A stretch of 64,000 nucleotides of DNA. Origin: DASVNK01 sp036383895 (GTDB lineage Bacteria; Verrucomicrobiota; Verrucomicrobiia; Limisphaerales; SXQI01). This document shows, in pieces, positions 17,239 to 25,821 of the stretch. The notes below the pieces were generated by a model. The model was not told the DNA's origin. It made no database searches and saw only the letters and a list, made by a program, of their open reading frames with translations. The DNA lies in NCBI GenBank assembly GCA_036383895.1, contig DASVNK010000024.1, positions 1 to 64,000 on the forward strand, written 5' to 3'. Position 1 is the first letter of the stretch, and each line of letters begins with the position of its first letter. The translations under genes and the position numbers were made by a program.

Positions 17239-20200
17239 CTGTGATGCACTGTTTCTTCGCTGCTTCTTCGAGCAAGCCGCGGAGCCTGGCGGCGACGATC
17301 TGCACGTTTGGTTCCTGCAACATGCTTTCATGCGTGCCGGGAACAACGGTCACGCTCACCCGGTTTCCGGCGAGCACATCCCAGCTCAGGGCGTGATTGA
17401 AGTTTGAAAGGCCCTGCTTCTTCGCACGAAAAAGCGTGATCTCTCCGGAATACGGCTGAGGATGATAATGCGTGAGCGCGTCCCAGTGCGTTTCGGCATA
17501 GGTCACGTATCCTTCCGGGTAGGTTGAAAGATCGAGGATCTGGTTTAGGGCCACCGCTGCACCGTTCTCCTGGTCAGGTGCGATTTTCTTTTTGAACTTC
17601 TGGGCGAGCTTTTTTCCTCTTGTCTTCAGCAGCGCGAGTTTCTGTTCGGAACTGCCATGAGCGAAGGCCTTCACGTTTTCGACAATATTCTCGAGCGAAT
17701 ACTTCGCGGCGGTCGCGCTCCAGCTCTGCTTGTGATTCACATTCGGCGGCGAACTTTCGAGCATCACCAGCAAACCGATCTTTTCGCCGGCTGCGGTGAG
17801 TTGCTGCGCCATTTCGAACGCGACATTCCCGCCGAAGCAGAAGCCGCCGAGATAATACGGACCCTCCGGTTGAAATTTGCGAATTTCCTTAATGTAGAAC
17901 TTCGCCATTTCTTCAATGCGCGAGAATGGTTCCTGCGGCGAACGAATACCGAACGACGGCTGGTCCGGACCAAGCAGTTCCGCCAGCTTTCTGTAATAAA
18001 AGAAGCCGCCACCGCCGTCACCGCCGAGCGTATGAATCCAGAAAAACGGCGGGCGCGATCCCTTCGGCTGAATATCAACGATGGTGGACCACGATTTCGC
18101 CTGGTTGTCCTCGCGCAGCACACGCGCGATCTCTTCGATTGTTGGGGCGCGGAACAACGTGGCCAACGGCAGCTTCTTGCCGAGCGTCTTCTCTATTTGC
18201 GAAAACACTTTTACAGCCAGCAGTGAGTGACCGCCGAGATCGAAGAAGTTGTCTGCGACTCCGATCGGTTGCACGCCGAGCACTTTTTCCCAGATTTTTG
18301 CGAGCTGTTGCTCGACCGAATCGCGGGGTGCAAGGAAGGTGCGATTCAGATCAGGACGATTCTTTTCCGGGGCAGGCAGCGCTTTGCGATCGACCTTCTC
18401 ATTTGGCGTGAGCGGAAAGTTGTCCATCACGACGAATGCGGACGGCACCATATATTCCGGCAACTCCGCTTTCAGATACGCCTTAAGATCAGCGCTGATG
18501 GGGGCAGTATCTCGAGGAATGATGTAAGCGACGAGGCGCTTGTCGCCGGGAAGGTCTTCACGGAGCAGCGCGACGGCGTTGCCCACCTGGGGATGACGCG
18601 CGAGCAGCGCTTCGATTTCACCCAACTCAATACGGAACCCGCGGAGTTTAATCTGGTGATCGACCCGCCCGATAAACTCAACATTGCCGTCGCGGTCGAA
18701 GCGGCCAATGTCTCCGGTCTTATATAATTTCGAGTTCGGCTCGTGGCTGAAAGGGTTTCGGACGAACTTCTCTGCGGTAAGTTCGGGCCGCTCCCAGTAG
18801 CCGTGGGCCAAACCCTCGCCTCCAACATATACCTCGCCCGGAACACCGATTGGCACCGGTTGCATTTGCCGATTGAGAATATAGAGCGTGCTATTCGCAA
18901 TCGGCTTGCCGATTGGAACGGTTGCGTCGTCCATCAACTCTTTAACATGATGCCAAGTGCTGAATGTCGTGTTTTCGGTTGGGCCATAAACGTGAAGTAA
19001 TCGCTTCGGCGGATCACACTCCAGCACCGCCCGCACCCATTTGGGATCGACCGCTTCGCCGCCGAACAAAACATTCGTGAGCGTCGCGAACGCGCCGGGC
19101 ACCTCGCGCGCGAGTTGATTGAAGAGCGCCGTCGTCAGGAATAAAGTTGTAATCCGTTCCTTGCGCAAGGCCTCCACAAAGTCTGAGGGCGAAAGCGCAA
19201 CTTCTTTCTGGATGCCGATCGCGCACCCGCCGTTCAACAACGCGCCCCAGATTTCAAATGTGGCGGCGTCAAATGAAGCATTCGACGCTTGCGCAATGCG
19301 ATCTGTCGGCGTGAGCGACACATAGTCCGTATTCAGCACGAGCCGAGTGATTCCGCGGTGCGGCACCGGAACACCTTTCGGCTTGCCGGTTGAGCCGGAG
19401 GTGTAAATCACGTAAGCCAGCGACTCAGAATCCACTTCCGCAGGTGGCGAGTCCATCGGTTGCTGTTGAAGGACGTCCATCTCGGCATCGAGCGCGATGA
19501 CCTTCGCTGCGCTCGCAGGAAGGTTCGATCGTAATAATCCCTGCGTGAGAATAACTGGCATCTTCGTATCCAAAACCATGAACTCCAGTCGTTCTTTCGG
19601 ATAACTCACATCCAATGGCACGTAAGCGGCGCCCGCTTTTAGTATGCCCAGGAACGCGGCCACCATGTCGATTGACCGTTCCATGTAAACCCCTACTTGT
19701 CCGCCTTCGACGATTCCGTTGGCGCGCAGGTAATGCGCAATCTGATTCGCCCGCGTGTTCAGTTCGGCGTAGGTGATCGATCGGTTCTCAAATTGCAAGG
19801 CGAGCGAATTCGGGCTACGCGCGACTTGCTGCTCGAATATTTCGTGAACCGGCGCGTTGCGCGGATACTCACGCGTCGTGTTGTTCCACTCGGTCAACAA
19901 CTGGTAACGCTCCGCAGACGGGAGCATCTCCAATCGCGAGATCGATTCGTCCGGGTTTGCCAGAATGCTTTCGAGAAGCTGCTCAAAGTGGCCAAGCAAC
20001 CGGCTGATCCGTTCCTCGTCGAAGAGGTCGGTGTTGTATTCTATTACGGTGTTGAGTCCGTGCGGCGTGTCTTTGGCGATAACCGTCAAATCGAATTTAG
20101 ACGTGAGCGTATCGACTTCGATCTCGTCGCTGTGCACGCCCGGAAAAATCTGTTCTTCGACAAACTCGTTGTTCAACGAGAAGACCACCTGGACGAACGG

Positions 20201-21325
20201 CATGTGGGTGGAACTGCGCTGGGGATGCAACTCCTCGACGAGTTTGTCGAAAGGCATGTCCTGGTTGGCATAGGCGCCGAGCGTGCTTTCGCGAACGGAC
20301 TTCAATAACGCGCGAAACGTCGGTTCGCCAGCGAGGGAGGTGCGCACGGCGAGAGTGTTCACGAAAAAGCCGACGAGCGGTTCAGTCTCCAGCCGGTTGC
20401 GGCCCGCAATGGGACAGCCGACGATGATGTCTTCCTGCTCTGTGTAGCGATGCATCAGCACTTTGAACGCGGCGAGGAGCGTCATGAAAACGGTGCAGCG
20501 CTCCTGGCGGCTGAATGTTTTTAGTCGGTCAACCAACTCGCGCGGAATTGAGCGGCCGTGCAGCGCGCCGTTAAACGTTTGCGTGGCAGCACGTGGCCGA
20601 TCGGTTGGCAATTGCAGGACCGGCGGTGACTGCAATCGTTTTGACCAATACTCCAACTGCGCTTTGTAGTCGTCACTTTCCAACCAGTCGCGCTGCCACT
20701 GGGCGAAGTCGGCGTATTGGATCGGCAGTTCCGGAAGAGCGACTTCCTTGCCCTCACGAATGCCGGTGTAATAAGCGGCCCATTCGCGGAACAAAATTCG
20801 AAGTGACCATTCGTCGGACGCGACGTGATGGGTCACGAGCACAAGAATATGTTCCTCGTGCGCGAGACGAATCAGCGTTGACCGGATCATCAAATCATTT
20901 CCGAGATCGAACGGCTTGCGAATCTCTTCCGCGGTGATCCGTTCCGACTCGCTTTTACGCTTCGCTTCGGGCAGTGCGGTCAAATCGATAAACTGCAGGT
21001 TCACCGGAGTCGGTGGATTGATCTTCTGCGCTGGCGAATCATCGTTGCCCTCAAAGGTGGTGCGCAACGATTCGTGGCGTTCGACGACTTTGTCCAACGC
21101 CTGACGGAGCGGCTCCAAATCGATCGGGCCACTCAGCCGAACGACTGTAGGGACGTTGTAGGCGGCGCTGTTTGGTTGGAGCTTATCGAGGAACCAGAGT
21201 CGTTGCTGCGCGAAGGAGAGCGGGAACGTTTTCGGCCGGCGCGATTTCTCACGGAGCAACTGCTCCAGGAGCGCGCGTTTCTGCTCCGCGTCGAGGTGTG
21301 CGATATCTGCGTAGGTGGTGCTCAT
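17228..21325 (-). CDS. non-ribosomal peptide synthetase, C-A-PCP-TE
   Basis: A 1365-residue termination module. The condensation domain (about 35-450) has HHVASDE (H166, H167, D171), an active motif with Glu instead of the usual Gly. The adenylation domain has YVIYTSGSTGKPKG, VYGPTEN and KTGDIGRF motifs. By hand alignment its pocket code reads about D-A-F-F-L-G-V-T-F-K, closest in my memory to branched-chain (Val/Ile) codes; treat this as tentative. The carrier Ser is S1034 (LGGHSLL). The thioesterase has GGFCFGG, with C1163 in place of the usual Ser, and H1332 in GTHESM. It probably adds and releases the second residue of a short peptide. It lies 52 bases downstream of the first NRPS. Confidence 0.93.
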   Translation of the reverse strand: MSTTYADIAHLDAEQKRALLEQLLREKSRRPKTFPLSFAQQRLWFLDKLQPNSAAYNVPTVVRLSGPIDLEPLRQALDKVVERHESLRTTFEGNDDSPAQKINPPTPVNLQFIDLTALPEAKRKSESERITAEEIRKPFDLGNDLMIRSTLIRLAHEEHILVLVTHHVASDEWSLRILFREWAAYYTGIREGKEVALPELPIQYADFAQWQRDWLESDDYKAQLEYWSKRLQSPPVLQLPTDRPRAATQTFNGALHGRSIPRELVDRLKTFSRQERCTVFMTLLAAFKVLMHRYTEQEDIIVGCPIAGRNRLETEPLVGFFVNTLAVRTSLAGEPTFRALLKSVRESTLGAYANQDMPFDKLVEELHPQRSSTHMPFVQVVFSLNNEFVEEQIFPGVHSDEIEVDTLTSKFDLTVIAKDTPHGLNTVIEYNTDLFDEERISRLLGHFEQLLESILANPDESISRLEMLPSAERYQLLTEWNNTTREYPRNAPVHEIFEQQVARSPNSLALQFENRSITYAELNTRANQIAHYLRANGIVEGGQVGVYMERSIDMVAAFLGILKAGAAYVPLDVSYPKERLEFMVLDTKMPVILTQGLLRSNLPASAAKVIALDAEMDVLQQQPMDSPPAEVDSESLAYVIYTSGSTGKPKGVPVPHRGITRLVLNTDYVSLTPTDRIAQASNASFDAATFEIWGALLNGGCAIGIQKEVALSPSDFVEALRKERITTLFLTTALFNQLAREVPGAFATLTNVLFGGEAVDPKWVRAVLECDPPKRLLHVYGPTENTTFSTWHHVKELMDDATVPIGKPIANSTLYILNRQMQPVPIGVPGEVYVGGEGLAHGYWERPELTAEKFVRNPFSHEPNSKLYKTGDIGRFDRDGNVEFIGRVDHQIKLRGFRIELGEIEALLARHPQVGNAVALLREDLPGDKRLVAYIIPRDTAPISADLKAYLKAELPEYMVPSAFVVMDNFPLTPNEKVDRKALPAPEKNRPDLNRTFLAPRDSVEQQLAKIWEKVLGVQPIGVADNFFDLGGHSLLAVKVFSQIEKTLGKKLPLATLFRAPTIEEIARVLREDNQAKSWSTIVDIQPKGSRPPFFWIHTLGGDGGGGFFYYRKLAELLGPDQPSFGIRSPQEPFSRIEEMAKFYIKEIRKFQPEGPYYLGGFCFGGNVAFEMAQQLTAAGEKIGLLVMLESSPPNVNHKQSWSATAAKYSLENIVENVKAFAHGSSEQKLALLKTRGKKLAQKFKKKIAPDQENGAAVALNQILDLSTYPEGYVTYAETHWDALTHYHPQPYSGEITLFRAKKQGLSNFNHALSWDVLAGNRVSVTVVPGTHESMLQEPNVQIVAARLRGLLEEAAKKQCITVKL

Positions 21326-21377
21326 CTTTGGGAGGTGGGCTGCCTGCGGGCTTGGTGTTCACTGTTTCTGCTCTGGT

Positions 21378-24300
21378 TCATCCCCCGTTACCGTTCAATT
21401 TTGCGAGTATTTCGTCGGTCGCCGCTACTCGCGCCACCCTGCGGATGCTGGTCGTGCCCGCCCCTTTCGCTTCGCGGCAGCGGCTCAGGGCCGCGGCCAT
21501 TCCACCAATCGTTGGTGATTCGAAAAATGCCGCCATCGGAAGTTCCAGTTTGAAGGAATCTCGCACCCGGGCGATGACTTGGATCGCCAGCAGCGAGTGG
21601 CCGCCGAGGTCGAAGAAGTTTTCTTCGACGCCGACTTTTTCCAGCTTCAGAACTTCTGTCCAAATCTTCGCGAGTTGCTCTTCGTCATGATTGCGCGGCG
21701 CGATGAAATTCCGTTCGCCGCGTTCGAGATCATCCGGGGCGGGAAGAGCTTTGCGATCGATTTTTCCGTTCGGGGTGAGGGGGAATGTTTTGAGGGACAC
21801 GAATTGCGCCGGCACCATGAACTGCGGCAGTTTCTCCTGCGCGAACAAGCGAATTTCGGGAATGGAAACGTGTGCTTGTTCCTTCGCCACGATGTAGGCG
21901 ACGAGGCGCTTGTCGCCGGGTGCGTCTTCGCGAGCGATGACCACCGCTTCGCGAACATCCGGATGCCGTGAAAGGACATGCTCGATTTCGCCGATCTCGA
22001 TCCGGTAACCGCGAATTTTGACCTGCTCATCGATCCGGCCGTGAAATTCGATCAAGCCATCTTCGCGGAAGCGACCGAGGTCGCCGGTGCGATAAAGCTT
22101 CTTCGCTTCGCCGCGAATTGAAGCGCTCACGAATTTCTCTGCGGCGAGATCCGGGCGATGCAGATAACCATCAGCTACAGTTGGTCCACTGATATAAATC
22201 TCACCGAGTTGTCCGATAGCGACCGGCTGCTTCTGCTCGTTTAAAATATAGACCGCCATGTTTGGCACCGGCCGGCCAATCGGCACCGCGCCCTGTTCTT
22301 TGGGATCGCAGCGATGCACTGTGCTCCAAACGGTTCCTTCGGTGGGTCCGTATTCGTTGAAGAGTTGCGCCTTCGGCAACTTGGCATAATGGCGTTGCAC
22401 CAGTTCCGGCGAACAGGCTTCTCCGGCAACTATCACGGTCGTGAGCGAACTTGCATCCTGCGCCACCGCTTGTTCCAGAATCGTTTGATAGAACGACGGG
22501 AGCGCGAGCATGTGGGACACTTTGTAATCCCGAATGAGCGCCAGCAATTGCTGCGGATCCTGGTGGGTGCCCTCGCGTGGAATCGTGAGCGTGCCGCCTT
22601 GAGCCAGACTCCAGAAGATGCCGGCGATCGAGCTGTCGAACGCGAAGGAGGAGAGCAACAAATAATTCGCGAGGGGTTCTTTGTAATATTCGAACCGCGC
22701 GGTGGTTGAAGATGCGAGTTTCCGATGCGTGATCGGCACCCCTTTCGGCTGACCGGTAGAGCCGGAGGTGTAAATGATGTAAGCCGCCTGATCCGGATCA
22801 ATGCTGCGCCCCAGGTTTTCACTGCTCTCGCCGGTGGTATCTTCGATCTTTACCATTGTGCAGCGATGATTCGGCAGCTTCGCGATGAGATGCGCTTGCG
22901 CCACCAACACCTTCGCGCCGCAATCTTCAAGCACCTGCGCTTGCCGTCCCTTCGGGTAACTCGGATCCAACGGCACATACGCGCCGCCAGCTTTTTGGAT
23001 TCCGAGGAGCCCGATGATCATCTCGAAGGAACGTTCGGCGCTAATCACGACTGGCGCTCCGGCGCTCACTCCAAGCTTCGCGAGCGTATTGGCCAACTGA
23101 TTCGCGCGCGCATTCAGGTCCGCGTAGTTCAGAACTTTCCCATCGCAGATCAGCGCAGGGCGCTGTGGGTGCAGCGGGACTTCTCGCTGAAACAGATCGA
23201 TCAGTGTCGGCGCTTTCGCTTCCGCCTTACCGCTCGAAGCGAAGCGTCCAGTGACAAGTTCCAGCTCGCGCTTGCTCGCAAACCGCAGGTCGCCGAGACG
23301 CGCCTCGCCGCGCATGACGAAATCGCTGAGAAACACTTCGAAACGCTCGGCGATGATCGAGGCGTATTCCGCACTGATTGCGCGCTGGTTGTAGAACATG
23401 CGCAGCTTTGGCGCGGTGCCATCGCAGAATTCCAGTTTCAGCTTGAACGGCTCTGCATGACTTTTTGCTTCAATAAACTTGTAGCTAAGTCCAGAGCCGC
23501 TGACGGCTTTGGCGTCTGCAGTAAAGGCGAATTGAAAAGCCAAACCGCCTTCACGCGCGCTCTGGGTGCCAAGCAATTCTCCGGAATAGAATTCCTGGTG
23601 CTGTTGCGCCATTTTGATGGCTGAGCGCACCGCCTGCATCGTGACTGCCGCTGAGTGCTCTTCACGGAGGTTTATGTGCACCGGTAGATACCGGTCGTAC
23701 GGCCCAAGGGCGTTCTGCAGTTCTTCAAAGTTTCGCCCATGCGAATATACGCCCATCACGATTTCGCCGTTCAACTCTGCGAGCTTCGCGCAGAACGCGG
23801 TCCACGCCGCGCAAACGACCGCCTCTCGACCGCCGGTGGGCTGGCTGACGAACAGGTCGAGAGCCCTGAGCGAATCGATGTTTAACGCACGGGTCTCGCA
23901 ACCAACGGCGAATCCGCTTCCGGTTTTTTCAAGAGGCAAAGTGTGCGCGGCTTGCTCGCTATTCAGATTCTTCCAGAACTGACGGCTAACGCGCGCTTCC
24001 GGCGAATCCTGCAAATCGGATTGCCACTGCGTGTAATCCAGATACTGCATTGGCTCGCTCTCATCCCGCGAGCCAGCAACTGCGTGTTCGTACTGCGTGC
24101 ACAACTCCTGCATGAACAACCGGAGCGAAGTTGCATCCGCGGCAACGGCTGGAAAGCGGACGGTCAGCCGATGCTCATTTGCACCGGGGCTTTGCAAGTC
24201 CCAATCCAGGATGGGCGCTTGCTCGAGCCGCTTCCCGGAGCCGGTGGCTTTCAGTTCGGAAGTTTCTTCCAGAATCTGGACCGGTTCGGGAAGACCGGGC

Positions 24301-24500
24301 ACGCTCTTGTAAACCGAGCGGCAAATCTCGTGACGTTCGATCATGCGGCGGAGCGCGGCGTCAAAAGTCGCCCGATCCAGTGGGCCGCTGATTGCGATGA
24401 GAGCTTCGGAAATCAGTTCCTGTTCGGCGGCTTTGCGGAATGACCACAAGCGTTTCTGCTGAAGACTGAGTGGAAAGCCTTCGATGGTTTCGGTGGGCAT
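21378..24500 (-). CDS. non-ribosomal peptide synthetase, C(degenerate)-A-PCP
   Basis: A 1040-residue loading or first module. The N-terminal condensation-type domain (about 8-400) has PAVAADA at residues 117-123 where HHxxxDG is expected, so both His are missing and only the Asp remains. It is probably inactive for standard condensation. The adenylation domain is intact (YIIYTSGSTGQPKG, EYGPTEGT, RTGDLGRF). Its first pocket residues are unusual (FDSSIAG), and I cannot name the substrate. The carrier Ser is S969. The C-terminal tail of about 40 residues may dock with the next synthetase. It sits 5 bases downstream of the dioxygenase gene, which could act on the amino acid loaded here. Confidence 0.92.
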   Translation of the reverse strand: MPTETIEGFPLSLQQKRLWSFRKAAEQELISEALIAISGPLDRATFDAALRRMIERHEICRSVYKSVPGLPEPVQILEETSELKATGSGKRLEQAPILDWDLQSPGANEHRLTVRFPAVAADATSLRLFMQELCTQYEHAVAGSRDESEPMQYLDYTQWQSDLQDSPEARVSRQFWKNLNSEQAAHTLPLEKTGSGFAVGCETRALNIDSLRALDLFVSQPTGGREAVVCAAWTAFCAKLAELNGEIVMGVYSHGRNFEELQNALGPYDRYLPVHINLREEHSAAVTMQAVRSAIKMAQQHQEFYSGELLGTQSAREGGLAFQFAFTADAKAVSGSGLSYKFIEAKSHAEPFKLKLEFCDGTAPKLRMFYNQRAISAEYASIIAERFEVFLSDFVMRGEARLGDLRFASKRELELVTGRFASSGKAEAKAPTLIDLFQREVPLHPQRPALICDGKVLNYADLNARANQLANTLAKLGVSAGAPVVISAERSFEMIIGLLGIQKAGGAYVPLDPSYPKGRQAQVLEDCGAKVLVAQAHLIAKLPNHRCTMVKIEDTTGESSENLGRSIDPDQAAYIIYTSGSTGQPKGVPITHRKLASSTTARFEYYKEPLANYLLLSSFAFDSSIAGIFWSLAQGGTLTIPREGTHQDPQQLLALIRDYKVSHMLALPSFYQTILEQAVAQDASSLTTVIVAGEACSPELVQRHYAKLPKAQLFNEYGPTEGTVWSTVHRCDPKEQGAVPIGRPVPNMAVYILNEQKQPVAIGQLGEIYISGPTVADGYLHRPDLAAEKFVSASIRGEAKKLYRTGDLGRFREDGLIEFHGRIDEQVKIRGYRIEIGEIEHVLSRHPDVREAVVIAREDAPGDKRLVAYIVAKEQAHVSIPEIRLFAQEKLPQFMVPAQFVSLKTFPLTPNGKIDRKALPAPDDLERGERNFIAPRNHDEEQLAKIWTEVLKLEKVGVEENFFDLGGHSLLAIQVIARVRDSFKLELPMAAFFESPTIGGMAAALSRCREAKGAGTTSIRRVARVAATDEILAKLNGNGG

Positions 24501-24505
24501 AGTTG

Positions 24506-25561
24506 TTAGCGAATATTTGTCGGGTCACTGTAGGGTTCCACCATGGCGACGATCACTTTGCGCGTGCCTTTGTATGGCTGACGCCCGTGGGCCATGGTCA
24601 TGTTGTCCAGCAGAAGGACATCGCCGTCCTTCCATGGGAAAATGATTTTCTCGGCGTCGTAAGCTGCCTGCACTTCGCGCGCGGCGTCTTCCTCGATTCG
24701 GCTGCCGTCCCCGTAATAAGTGTTGTACGGGAGACTCTCTTCGCCAAAGTTATTCAACAGCGCTTCGCGCACGGAGGGCTGCAACGAGGAGACGTGGAAA
24801 AACGCGCCGTGATTGAACCAAACCGATTCTCCGGTGACTGGATGCTTTCGAATGGCCGGTCGCATTTGCTTCGTTCGTAATCGATCTCCCTCTTTCCATT
24901 CCCAGTCGATCTGATGCTCGCGGCAATACTTCTCCACTTCCGCGCGATCGCTGGTCTGGAACGTTTCCTGCCAGGTGAGGCCGAATCCGTCGTTATAATT
25001 GCGCTGATACATCACGCCCTTCTGTTCGAACTTCTGGCGCGTTGCTGGCGAAATTCGATTCAGCACGTTGCGGACATCGGCGACCGGCGTCTCGCCACCT
25101 ACCTCGGCAGTCTTCAACGAGCAGAAGTAAATCTTCAGCGGCCAACTGATCCAATAGGTGCCTTCGCAATGCATGTTGATGGTCTCTTCCGACGGATAGA
25201 CCGTTGAGACGTACATTTTATCGCCGACGGCGGGCCGCGGCGTGGTGCGGTCGACGTACTCCAGCATTGGGCCGGTGGAACTCGCGCCCACGAATTCGTG
25301 AAATCTCTCCGGCGTACTCACCCCAAAATTGCGAAAGAGAATCCCTCGATGCTTTAGCAAAAGTTCGGCGAGGCGCGACCTGGATTCCTGAGCCCACTGT
25401 GCGAGGTCGAGCGATGGTACTCGCGACTCAATCATAAGCAGCGTGGACCGTTCCGGCATGAGCAACGATTCAGTGACCAATTCGTTCGTCGCGACCTTCA
25501 CCGTTTTCCGGCGTGCCGCTCCGATGCGTGGGGCAGTTGATAATTCGGTAACCGGGGACAT
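24506..25561 (-). CDS. TauD/SyrP-like Fe(II)/2-oxoglutarate dioxygenase
   Basis: A 351-residue non-heme iron oxygenase of the TauD/TfdA superfamily. With the ATG at 25561, the metal-binding triad would be H131 and E133 in MHCEGTYW and H325 in MAHGRQPY. An Arg for 2-oxoglutarate lies nine residues later (GTRKV). The H-x-E form, instead of H-x-D, is the one I know from the SyrP branch, whose members hydroxylate carrier-bound amino acids during peptide synthesis. It is the first gene of the NRPS operon. The probable reaction is beta-hydroxylation of a residue held on one of the PCPs. A TTG at 25570 in the same frame is an alternative start. Confidence 0.88.
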   Translation of the reverse strand: MSPVTELSTAPRIGAARRKTVKVATNELVTESLLMPERSTLLMIESRVPSLDLAQWAQESRSRLAELLLKHRGILFRNFGVSTPERFHEFVGASSTGPMLEYVDRTTPRPAVGDKMYVSTVYPSEETINMHCEGTYWISWPLKIYFCSLKTAEVGGETPVADVRNVLNRISPATRQKFEQKGVMYQRNYNDGFGLTWQETFQTSDRAEVEKYCREHQIDWEWKEGDRLRTKQMRPAIRKHPVTGESVWFNHGAFFHVSSLQPSVREALLNNFGEESLPYNTYYGDGSRIEEDAAREVQAAYDAEKIIFPWKDGDVLLLDNMTMAHGRQPYKGTRKVIVAMVEPYSDPTNIR

Positions 25562-25570
25562 ATTAAGCAA

Positions 25571-25821
25571 GAGGGGTTAGGGATGTGTGTTTTGCAGGTG
25601 CCAAATTCTTTTCGGCTTCCAGCAAACTGGGCTGTGAACTCTTGTTCATTTCAGGCTAAAAAACCGTAGCCTGATTAACATGTTTCTCCTTCATTTCGCC
25701 AATCAGGGGGGCGCCTTGAACCACTGTTTTTTTCAACTTAGAGGGTCTTCAGACTTACCCTGATGACAAGAACTTACGCCTTGTTAGAATTGCCAGTGGT
25801 TATATAGCGCTGTTAAAAACC
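25571..25821. other. divergent promoter region of the NRPS and glycosyltransferase units
   Basis: This 251-base gap is AT-richer than its surroundings and separates the divergent dioxygenase/NRPS and glycosyltransferase-STAS units. A TTGTTA...TATAGC pair near 25783-25810 (spacing about 16) could serve the plus-strand gene, but the 5' leader would then be very short. I see no gene or clear RNA fold. Confidence 0.3.
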
